A DNA stretch of 7,015 bases from Gammaproteobacteria bacterium. Its GTDB lineage: Bacteria > Pseudomonadota > Gammaproteobacteria > Pseudomonadales > Azotimanducaceae. The notes under the pieces are model-generated. The model made no database searches. It saw only the letters and a list, made by a program, of their open reading frames with translations, and was not told where the DNA came from. The stretch covers positions 1-7,015 of the forward strand of contig PBGU01000035.1 in assembly GCA_002719135.1 (NCBI GenBank). The letters run 5' to 3'. Position numbers and translations under genes: made by a program. Positions 1 to 5,872 of the stretch are shown in pieces; within the stretch, counting starts at the first letter, position 1, and each line of letters begins with the position of its first letter.

Positions 1-138
1 AAGACCTTATTCCGGTGTTTCGAAATAAAGCGCAATAGGGCATTAAGGCGGATTGTGACAAACGACTGGTAGAAAACAAGCGTTTGTTCCTTATATGTTT
101 ATACCAGGTCGATCGTCGCGGTTGGTTCGGTTTACTAT

Positions 139-180
139 CCGACTAGGCCTAGGTCGGGCGCGCCCGTAAGATACGCGCCC
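139..180. repeat. Cluster of overlapping palindromes, possible operator
   Basis: Three inverted repeats lie almost back to back. CCGAC (139-143) pairs with GTCGG (153-157) around the perfect 10-bp palindrome CTAGGCCTAG (143-152), giving an imperfect dyad of 19 bp. CGGGCGCGCCCG (155-166) is a perfect 12-bp palindrome. GGGCGCG (156-162) also pairs with CGCGCCC (174-180) over an 11-base loop. The two hairpins that use 156-162 are mutually exclusive. The cluster lies 110-150 bp before the first start codon, where a regulator site or a folded leader would fit. There is no U-tract, so it is not a typical intrinsic terminator. The function is inferred only from position. Confidence 0.4.
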
Positions 181-191
181 CCTGGAGAGTG

Positions 192-221
192 TTGGTTCCT
201 CTTTGCTTGCGAAAGCATAAT
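192..221 (+). promoter_or_regulatory. Weak candidate sigma70 promoter
   Basis: TTGGTT at 192-197 (3 of 6 to the -35 consensus) is followed after 18 bp by CATAAT at 216-221 (5 of 6 to the -10 consensus). Transcription would begin near 228 and leave a leader of about 60 bases before the ATG at 290. The -35 match is poor, so the site would need an activator or may be chance. No better-spaced pair was found elsewhere upstream. Confidence 0.25.
204..217 (+). repeat. Small hairpin with GNRA-type loop
   Basis: TGCTT (204-208) and AAGCA (213-217) form a 5-bp stem closed by the tetraloop GCGA, which fits the GNRA class. No run of T follows, so it is not a terminator. It overlaps the space between the candidate -35 and -10 boxes, so it may be outside the transcript altogether. 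Confidence 0.3.
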
Positions 222-276
222 TAGACTAGCGACTGTTTCACGCGCTCCGAGTTTCTGCCAAAGTTCGGCGTAGCTC

Positions 277-281
277 GGGAG
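277..281 (+). promoter_or_regulatory. Ribosome binding site of the GPH transporter
   Basis: GGGAG lies 8 bases before the ATG at 290. This is a good Shine-Dalgarno match at normal spacing and supports that start codon. Confidence 0.65.
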
Positions 282-289
282 AAATACGG

Positions 290-1795
290 ATGACGGACCA
301 GAACCAGGATTTGCGTGATCTGATTGATCCACATACGGTTCCGACAAAGTCCCGCTTGGCATTTGGTGTCGGGTCCACGGCGGAAACTCTCTCTTTGTAC
401 TCTGTCGGCGCCTTGGGGATGCTGTTTTACAACCAGGTCCTCGGTCTGGACATTCTTCTTGCAGGATTGGTGCCGACTCTCGCCATTTTCGGTGATGCAA
501 TTTCGGACCCACTCATTGGCTCATGGTCGGATCGATTTCGCTCAAAGAAGTGGGGTCGTCGACATCCATTTATGCTACTGGCTCCGATCCCTGTTGCTGT
601 CAGTTTCTGGATGGTATTCAACCCGCCAGAAACTCTTGCTGGCGGTTCCCTGTTCTGGTGGTTTTTGGCCTGGTCGGTCGTGCTCCGAACATTTATGACG
701 GTCTATCACGTACCGCATCTAGCGATGGGAGGTGAGCTCTCAAAGGAATACACAGAACGCACCAAGATCATGAGCTACAACAATTTCTTCGGCTGGATTG
801 GTGGCGCCGGATTTTTCAAGATCAACTCAACCGTCTTCTTTGCGACCACCGCACAAACGGCAAACGGTTTTTTGCGACCCGACGCTTATGAACCGTTCTC
901 GATCACCATCGCGATTGTTATCGCGATTGTTCTGTTTGTCTCGGCATGGTTCACACTCGATCGGATTCCGCATCTGCCGCAACCGGCCCAACTGGCTTCA
1001 CGGTTCGGTTTTCGTGAATTTTATGGCGATCTTTTTAAAGCGTTCGGGAACCGTAATTATCTTTTCCTGATGATCGCTCTTTTCGCGTTGTCGATGATGC
1101 TTGGAATTCGGGGCGGGATGGGCACCTATATGAACATCTATTACTGGGAACTCCGATCCGAGGATATTGGGAATTTGATTCTGATTGGCTCGTTTTTTGG
1201 GTACATCTCAGGGTTCCTGTTTTCCGCGCGCATTCATAATAGGTTTGATAAACGGGCAACCATCGTGACGACCGCGGTCACGTTATCCGTATTCCCGGCG
1301 ATGCCCGTGATTCTCAGACTGATGGGTTTTTTTCCGGAAAATGGTTCATGGATGCTGCTACCTGCGATTGCGACGTTTGGTGCGTTAGCCGCGGCGTCGG
1401 GCAGTATCATTAATATCAGCGTGATGTCCGCAATAGCGGATATTGCCGACGAGAATGCATTGAAATATGGGGTGCGCCAGGAGGGCATTCTCTATTCCGC
1501 TCGGACCTTCTTCGCGAAGCTCGATAATTCTCTTGGGCATGGCGTTGCAGCCGTCGCGCTTAAGATGATTGAGTTCCCTGACAAGGCGGTCCCTGGCGAA
1601 GTCGACGTCGACATTGTTTGGTGGTTGGGAATCGTTGACTCACCGTTGGCCATCGTCCCGGGACTGATCGCCGCATGCTTTTATGCACGGTATAGGATTG
1701 ACAAATCGGGTTACGAAGAAACACGGAAGCGGTTGGCGGAAGCAGCATCGACAAGCGATCGGCTTGCTGTGGAGGATAAAATTCAAAGGTCCTAG
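290..1795 (+). CDS. MFS transporter, GPH (MelB-like) cation symporter family
   Basis: A 501-residue inner-membrane protein with about twelve hydrophobic segments, matching the glycoside-pentoside-hexuronide:cation symporter family (MelB is about 470 residues). The family imports sugars or other small polar solutes together with Na+ or H+. The typical TM2 signature is present: Asp69 and Asp73 in DAISDPLIG sit where MelB has its two cation-site aspartates (Asp55 and Asp59), followed by the basic cytoplasmic loop SDRFRSKKWGRRHPF. The C-terminal half has the family region DIADENALKYGVRQEGILYS (residues 384-403), comparable to the MelB segment around MLADVVDYGEY. A polar tail follows the last helix at about residue 470. 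The start is set by the Shine-Dalgarno at 277-281. It is the first gene of a likely operon with the two genes downstream. The substrate cannot be read from the sequence; sugar is the family default, but many members are uncharacterised. Confidence 0.9.
   Translation: MTDQNQDLRDLIDPHTVPTKSRLAFGVGSTAETLSLYSVGALGMLFYNQVLGLDILLAGLVPTLAIFGDAISDPLIGSWSDRFRSKKWGRRHPFMLLAPIPVAVSFWMVFNPPETLAGGSLFWWFLAWSVVLRTFMTVYHVPHLAMGGELSKEYTERTKIMSYNNFFGWIGGAGFFKINSTVFFATTAQTANGFLRPDAYEPFSITIAIVIAIVLFVSAWFTLDRIPHLPQPAQLASRFGFREFYGDLFKAFGNRNYLFLMIALFALSMMLGIRGGMGTYMNIYYWELRSEDIGNLILIGSFFGYISGFLFSARIHNRFDKRATIVTTAVTLSVFPAMPVILRLMGFFPENGSWMLLPAIATFGALAAASGSIINISVMSAIADIADENALKYGVRQEGILYSARTFFAKLDNSLGHGVAAVALKMIEFPDKAVPGEVDVDIVWWLGIVDSPLAIVPGLIAACFYARYRIDKSGYEETRKRLAEAASTSDRLAVEDKIQRS
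908..931 (+). repeat. Perfect 12-bp tandem duplication inside the transporter gene
   Basis: ATCGCGATTGTT occurs twice in direct succession (908-919 and 920-931). It is in frame and encodes IAIV twice (residues 207-214) in a membrane helix of the GPH transporter. It looks like a small replication-slippage event tolerated by a hydrophobic helix. Confidence 0.8.
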
Positions 1796-1805
1796 GTGAC
1801 GAGAT

Positions 1806-1812
1806 GGAGGGG
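1806..1812 (+). promoter_or_regulatory. Strong ribosome binding site of the ATC hydrolase-like gene
   Basis: A GGAGGGG run begins 12 bases before the ATG at 1818; the core GGAGG (1806-1810) leaves a 7-base spacer. It is the strongest Shine-Dalgarno in the window, suggesting high translation of this small protein relative to the transporter before it. Confidence 0.75.
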
Positions 1813-1817
1813 GATCC

Positions 1818-2264
1818 ATGACCGAATTAACGAATTTCGAACGCGTCAAGATTCAGATGGAGTACGTGGTTCCTTTGATCAAGGATCTTCAAGCCTTGCT
1901 AGGCGAGGACACGATCAATGACGCGCTGAAACGGCGAGCGCGGGAAAGTGAAGTCTCTATTGATTCCAGTAAGCAGCCTGATTTTTCTCGAATGACTGAC
2001 GGCGCGAAGATGTTTGCGGAAGGAGGCGCCTTGGAATACGACATCATTGCGAGTGGTAGTGATCAATTCGATATGAACGTGAACGGCTGTCAGTATGCGG
2101 AGATGATGGAAGAGTTGGGTGGCCGGGGATTTGGCCACTTATTGGTTTGTAATCGCGATTTCGCTGCAGCTAAGCGAATAGGGATGACGCTTACGCGCAC
2201 GCAAACAAGGATGGAAGGTGCTGATTATTGCGATTTTCGATATCGGCCAGCACGCCGAGGATGA
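1818..2264 (+). CDS. L-2-amino-thiazoline-4-carboxylic acid hydrolase family protein
   Basis: A 148-residue soluble protein with no signal peptide or membrane segment. The second half carries the pattern of the ATC hydrolase family (Pfam ATC_hydrolase): CQYAEMMEELG (91-101), CNRDFA (111-116) and RTQTRMEGADYCDFRY (127-142), with three cysteines at 91, 111 and 138. The founding Pseudomonas enzymes open the thiazoline ring of ATC to give S-carbamoyl-cysteine on the way to L-cysteine, but most family members are untested. The N-terminal part (1-60) is helical and charged and may be family-specific. The start is fixed by the strong Shine-Dalgarno at 1806-1812. It begins 22 bp after the transporter, and its stop TGA overlaps the queF ATG as ATGA. 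Family membership is fairly sure; the actual substrate is unknown, and no partner carbamoyl-cysteine hydrolase is visible. Confidence 0.8.
   Translation: MTELTNFERVKIQMEYVVPLIKDLQALLGEDTINDALKRRARESEVSIDSSKQPDFSRMTDGAKMFAEGGALEYDIIASGSDQFDMNVNGCQYAEMMEELGGRGFGHLLVCNRDFAAAKRIGMTLTRTQTRMEGADYCDFRYRPARRG
2261..2264 (+). promoter_or_regulatory. ATGA stop-start overlap coupling two genes
   Basis: The ATG of queF (2261-2263) overlaps the TGA of the ATC hydrolase-like gene (2262-2264). There is no well-spaced Shine-Dalgarno for queF, so ribosomes finishing the first gene probably restart on the second. Both proteins would then be made in linked amounts. Confidence 0.7.
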
Positions 2265-3043
2265 CCCAACCCGTTAAGGGGACTCGTCCCGACACGCTAA
2301 AGAGCATTGTTCGCGCCGATCAGCGCAGCACCATAGGGCTCAATACGAATGACCTTCCCTTTATGGGTGAGGATGTCTGGAATTGTTATGAGTTCAGTTG
2401 GTTGGGGGATAAAAGTTGTCCCCGCGCTGCGATGTTGCGCGTAGTCGTTCCCTGCGATTCCGAGCATATGGTCGAGAGCAAATCGTTGAAGCTTTACCTC
2501 AATTCGTTCGCCCAAACGCGGTTCGCGAACGAAGACGAAATTATTGAGCGACTCAAGGCAGATGTATCCAAAATTTGCGGGGCACCGGTCGACATCTTTT
2601 TGATGAACATCGATAGAGAAAATTTGAGTGGAGAGTTAACGGGAAATTGTCTTGACGACCTAGCTGTCTGCATCGAGACATTTCAACCTGACGCGATGTT
2701 ACTTCGGCCGAAAAAAGCGGCAGGTTCGGAATCTGTTTATACGCATGTATTTCGAAGTGCGTGTCCAGTCACGGGACAACCGGATCACGCAACGATCGTT
2801 ATCAGCTACGGGGGAGGCGCGATACAGCGCGAGTCGTTGCTTGCGTATTTGGTGTCATATCGCGAATACGCGGGGTTCCACGAACAGGTCGTTGAGCGTA
2901 TTTATCGAGATTTGATGTCGGTGGGTTCGTTTAGCAGTTTGTCCGTCGAAGGGCATTTCTTGAGGCGAGGGGGCATCGATATCAATCCATTACGCTCGAC
3001 GCATCCGCGCTCGCGACCTTTTGCGAGAGTTTCGAGGCAGTAG
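2261..3043 (+). CDS. queF: NADPH-dependent 7-cyano-7-deazaguanine reductase (long type)
   Basis: A cytoplasmic enzyme that reduces the nitrile of preQ0 to the primary amine preQ1 with two NADPH, the last step before insertion into tRNA in queuosine synthesis. From the ATG at 2261 it has 260 residues, close to the E. coli long form (282), with two tandem T-fold halves. Visible marks: LPFMGEDVWNCYEFSWL near the start; the QueF motif VESKSLKLYLNSF (71-83) with the substrate-binding Glu; SACPVTGQPDH with the catalytic Cys168 that forms the thioimide and Asp175 as acid; FHEQVVERIY (206-215) with the conserved His-Glu; and RRGGIDINPLRS near the end. All key residues are kept, so it should be active. 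I prefer ATG 2261 over an in-frame TTG at 2228 because it gives the ATGA overlap with the gene before and starts near the conserved N-terminus. AGG directly abuts the ATG, so initiation likely depends on coupling. Confidence 0.93.
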   Translation: MTQPVKGTRPDTLKSIVRADQRSTIGLNTNDLPFMGEDVWNCYEFSWLGDKSCPRAAMLRVVVPCDSEHMVESKSLKLYLNSFAQTRFANEDEIIERLKADVSKICGAPVDIFLMNIDRENLSGELTGNCLDDLAVCIETFQPDAMLLRPKKAAGSESVYTHVFRSACPVTGQPDHATIVISYGGGAIQRESLLAYLVSYREYAGFHEQVVERIYRDLMSVGSFSSLSVEGHFLRRGGIDINPLRSTHPRSRPFARVSRQ

Positions 3044-3058
3044 CTCGACCGACCGACC

Positions 3059-3766
3059 TTATTCGGCCTCGGACCACATCTCACTTAATCGCGGTCGTAT
3101 TGTCTCGGTCCAAATTCCATAGCCTTTGCTATTAAGGTGTAGTCCGTCGGATACGAAAAGATCGGGTCTGGGACCGCCGTTTTTATTCAACATTGGCGGC
3201 CCGATGTTGAAAAAGCAGAGGTTGGGCTGTGTTTCAGCTCTCTGGCGTATTTCTTGGTTCACTTCCGACATGGTAGGCCAAAGCGCCTCACGTCTGACCG
3301 ACGGCTTGATCGCGATAAAACACACTTTCGCGTTGGGTAAGGTGTCCTCAACGTACGTGATGAAGTCTTCATAGTCCTCAAGTACCTGTCCGGCAGTTAG
3401 ACCTGCGGCGATGTCGTTGTCACCTTCGTAGACCACGATGATCTTTGGCTTGTACTTATGAACGATGCGATTCCGGTAGTAGTTCAGGTGGTTCATCTGG
3501 GAACCCCCGAACCCGCGATTGATGACGGGAATTGGCGCAAAGTCTTCTGCTAAAGAACGCCAAAAAACGATGCTTGAACTCCCGACGAAAAGGACAGCGC
3601 CTTCCGGTGGTGGAGATTCGGCATCCTTCGTTTCGAAGGCTTTTATACTCTTTTCCCAATACTCGGCGCCGCTCATGTCACGTATGGTCGCATAGACCGA
3701 ACCTCCGCCGATGACGACTATCGCGGCCAAGGTCAACAGAATCGAGGCTAGTATTTTTCGAGTCAT
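3059..3766 (-). CDS. SGNH/GDSL-family hydrolase, exported or membrane-anchored
   Basis: A 235-residue protein of the SGNH hydrolase superfamily (GDSL-like lipase/acylhydrolase type). The N-terminus MTRK plus a hydrophobic stretch (about 5-27) is an uncleaved anchor or a signal peptide; I see no lipobox cysteine, so the rest should face the periplasm. The family blocks are all present: block I as FVGSSSI (60-66), with Ser64 in the nucleophile position and Ser replacing the usual Asp of GDS; block II NRGFGGS with Gly85; block III GDND with Asn117; block V DGLHLNSKGY with Asp207 and His210. The GSSSI form of block I is common in a subgroup of this family. The substrate is probably an ester or acyl group on a lipid or glycan, which cannot be specified. 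It lies 92 bp after the second ABC gene in the same direction and may share its transcript. No clear Shine-Dalgarno precedes the ATG at 3766. Confidence 0.87.
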   Translation of the reverse strand: MTRKILASILLTLAAIVVIGGGSVYATIRDMSGAEYWEKSIKAFETKDAESPPPEGAVLFVGSSSIVFWRSLAEDFAPIPVINRGFGGSQMNHLNYYRNRIVHKYKPKIIVVYEGDNDIAAGLTAGQVLEDYEDFITYVEDTLPNAKVCFIAIKPSVRREALWPTMSEVNQEIRQRAETQPNLCFFNIGPPMLNKNGGPRPDLFVSDGLHLNSKGYGIWTETIRPRLSEMWSEAE

Positions 3767-3858
3767 CGAGGCTTCGGCGAGTTAACGTCTTGAGGATTGG
3801 TGAGGCGAACCGTCGGTGCTGTAGACCATATCTCTTTGACTTGTAGTTGGGTTCAAAC
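3767..3858 (-). other. Gap between the second ABC gene and the SGNH hydrolase gene
   Basis: These 92 bases hold no gene and no terminator that I can recognise: there is no stable GC stem followed by T residues on the - strand. A TTGAAC (3856-3851) has no properly spaced -10 box. Read-through from the ABC genes into the hydrolase gene is therefore possible. Confidence 0.5.
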
Positions 3859-5868
3859 TTAGGTGGTTGTTTGCAATTCCACGAATCGCCGGTAGTGACC
3901 ATCCGTCTTTGACAACAATTCGGCGGGCGTACCTTGTTCGAGTATGCGCCCCTCGTCGAGAAAAACGATGTGATCGGACTGAGCGATGGTGGAGAGACGA
4001 TGGGCGATAATAATCACGAGGCGGTTTTTTGCAGCTTCGTGTAACGCTTGCACGAGATACTGTTCGGTTTCGGGGTCGAGGGCAGACGTGGGCTCATCGA
4101 GAATTAAGATTCTAGAGTCTCTCAGCAATCCGCGAGCGATTGAAATACGCTGCTTTTGACCCACTGAAAGTTTGCTACTCGTTACACTACCAAGCCGGGT
4201 TTGATATCCATCTGGAAGGGATTGGATGAAGTTATGGATACCGGCGGTCGTTGCCGCGGTCTGAACTTCTTCCAGTGTGGCATCCGGTTTTCCATAGCGG
4301 ATATTGTCCAGAATCGAGTCAGAAAAAAGTTGGGTTTCTTGGAAAACGTACGTGATCTGACTACGCAGACTTTGTAACGTCAGCTGGTTGACCGCATGGC
4401 CGTCAATGCGTACGTCTCCTTCACTGGCCACGTGAAAGCGTGGGATGAGGTAGGCAAGGCTCGTTTTCCCCGCTCCCGTTGGACCTACCAGCGCGACGAT
4501 TTGTCCGATTCTTGCGTCAAGCGACACGTCTTCGAGTGCTCGACGGCCATCCGGATAAACGAGACCGGCGTGTTTGATCGAGACGCCGTTTTCGATCGTG
4601 GGCAAATCGATTGAACCGAGATCGTCTTCCGCCGGGAGGTCCATCATGGCGAATACACGCCGCATTCCTGCGACGTTATCTTGTAAACGAACCCAGAGGA
4701 TTGAGAGCGACATCATGGGTCCTCTGAGATAACCGAAATAGACGAGCAGCGCCGCGAGATCGCCCGGTGTCATGTCGCCGTCAATCACCTTGGTCAGAAT
4801 GAAGGCTAGGAATAACCAGTAAACCGCACTGGAGACGAAACTCCCGAAGCTGCCGATGAACATCCACAACAGGCTGACGGCTCGATGTCGTTTAAACGAC
4901 TCGCCGCTATCGCCCGCAAAGTGTTCTTTTTCGTTGGCATTGCCACCTAGACTTTGGACAGCCAAGACATTGTCCATCCCTTCTTCAATCGTGCTGGTCG
5001 TGATTGCCCCCGCTGCTCTCGCGGCCTGGCCACGACGCCGAACAGGTCGGGAAAAGAGACTGGATAGGGTCACCCAAACGGGGAAGACAGCGAGTGTCAT
5101 CCAGAAAATTTCGTTGTTGTTCGGGTACGCGTTCAGAACGGTTATGACCGCCTGAAAATAGAGGACAGTTGACATAATGGGTGTGTGGGTCAGCTCGTAG
5201 AAAATTTCGTTGATCTGCGGAGCGTCGTACATGACTCGATAAATAGAGTCCCCGATCCGCTGGTCTTCGAGCTGTGTCATTGACAACGCGCCGATTCGAC
5301 TGAAGAGCTGGGACCGGAGCGTGTGGTTTAAGGACTGCAACAAGCGGATGTCGAGTTTGAATTCCGTATACCCGTAGATGCCGCCGGCCGTGCTATAGCC
5401 TCCGTGTATTTTGTTTTCGACCTGTGTGGCGTAATCGTGACCCTGTGCCAAGCCTGCTTCCGTTTCGTCTTCGTAACCCGTTGTGTATGAACCGATCAGA
5501 ACGACAAGCGTGATACCGATGGCAGCTAGCCAAAATATGATTTCTAACGTGGAGCTGCCGTGAAGCGCGTTAATCAGAGGCCACACATAGGTTGGGTAAT
5601 CCGTCGCCTCTTCAATCGGAATGCCAAGAATGACGTGGTCCGTTAGTATTTTTACGGGCCAAGGGATGAGCGCTAGCGGTAGGGCATAGGAACCCAACTT
5701 GAGAACGAACTTACCGATGTATCGCCACGTGAAAAAACGAATGTATTCGAAACTTCGAGCGATGATTTGGGCCGCTTCGCGATAATCAATATCGGTGCGG
5801 ACATCTATCCCGCTCGAGCGTGCGTCTAGTCCGGTGTCCGGCAAACGACTTGGTTCTGTTTCAGCCAT
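3859..5868 (-). CDS. ABC exporter half-transporter (permease-ATPase fusion), second of pair
   Basis: A 669-residue inner-membrane type I ABC exporter subunit (MsbA/MdlB-like): six membrane helices, then an ATPase domain. Helices lie at about 53-73, 108-129, 230-247, 254-272, 333-360 and 368-387. The ATPase has Walker A GPTGAGKTS (462-470), Q-loop Gln510, signature LSVGQ (567-571; Val replaces Gly), Walker B LILDE with catalytic Glu592, D-loop SALD and H-loop His623, so it should hydrolyse ATP. It is longer than the usual 580-600 residues because of an N-terminal extension of about 35 residues and an extra acidic, Gly/Tyr-rich segment (about 130-173) between TM2 and the first coupling-helix region. 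I place the start at ATG 5868, 4 bp after the stop of the gene before; an in-frame ATG at 5943 would lie inside that gene's end. It probably pairs with that subunit. The substrate is unknown; lipid, peptide or drug export are all possible. Confidence 0.9.
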   Translation of the reverse strand: MAETEPSRLPDTGLDARSSGIDVRTDIDYREAAQIIARSFEYIRFFTWRYIGKFVLKLGSYALPLALIPWPVKILTDHVILGIPIEEATDYPTYVWPLINALHGSSTLEIIFWLAAIGITLVVLIGSYTTGYEDETEAGLAQGHDYATQVENKIHGGYSTAGGIYGYTEFKLDIRLLQSLNHTLRSQLFSRIGALSMTQLEDQRIGDSIYRVMYDAPQINEIFYELTHTPIMSTVLYFQAVITVLNAYPNNNEIFWMTLAVFPVWVTLSSLFSRPVRRRGQAARAAGAITTSTIEEGMDNVLAVQSLGGNANEKEHFAGDSGESFKRHRAVSLLWMFIGSFGSFVSSAVYWLFLAFILTKVIDGDMTPGDLAALLVYFGYLRGPMMSLSILWVRLQDNVAGMRRVFAMMDLPAEDDLGSIDLPTIENGVSIKHAGLVYPDGRRALEDVSLDARIGQIVALVGPTGAGKTSLAYLIPRFHVASEGDVRIDGHAVNQLTLQSLRSQITYVFQETQLFSDSILDNIRYGKPDATLEEVQTAATTAGIHNFIQSLPDGYQTRLGSVTSSKLSVGQKQRISIARGLLRDSRILILDEPTSALDPETEQYLVQALHEAAKNRLVIIIAHRLSTIAQSDHIVFLDEGRILEQGTPAELLSKTDGHYRRFVELQTTT

Positions 5869-5872
5869 CCCG

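Larger units (their letters stand above)
1..289. other. Upstream intergenic region of the transporter operon
   Basis: No gene is supported here: the open frames are short and resemble no recognisable protein. The region holds a palindrome cluster at 139-180, a short hairpin at 204-217, a weak promoter candidate at 192-221 and the ribosome binding site of the first gene at 277-281. The first 130 bases are comparatively AT-rich and could be the far side of a promoter region or the end of a neighbouring locus. I see no tRNA-like fold and no strong terminator. Confidence 0.6.

Noticed and set aside
1..289. preQ1 riboswitch upstream of the queF operon
   Set aside because: No recognisable small hairpin-pseudoknot with an A-rich tail near the start, and the palindromes present do not match that architecture.
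135..512. Antisense open frame opposite the start of the GPH transporter
   Set aside because: Low-complexity, Pro/Arg-rich translation with no family resemblance, lying mostly over the transporter gene and its upstream palindromes; a shadow frame.
2228..2260. Upstream TTG start for queF, adding 11 residues
   Set aside because: The added residues are not QueF-like and have no ribosome binding site; the ATG at 2261 gives the classic ATGA overlap.
3825..3856. Possible promoter for the SGNH gene (TTGAAC and TATGGT on the - strand)
   Set aside because: The spacer is 20 bp and both boxes match only 4 of 6; too weak to list as a promoter.
4856..5155. Plus-strand open frames inside the ABC genes (also near 4396-4614, 5795-6142 and 6525-6872)
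   Set aside because: They mirror conserved coding sequence on the other strand, have no family features, and have no reasonable ribosome binding sites.
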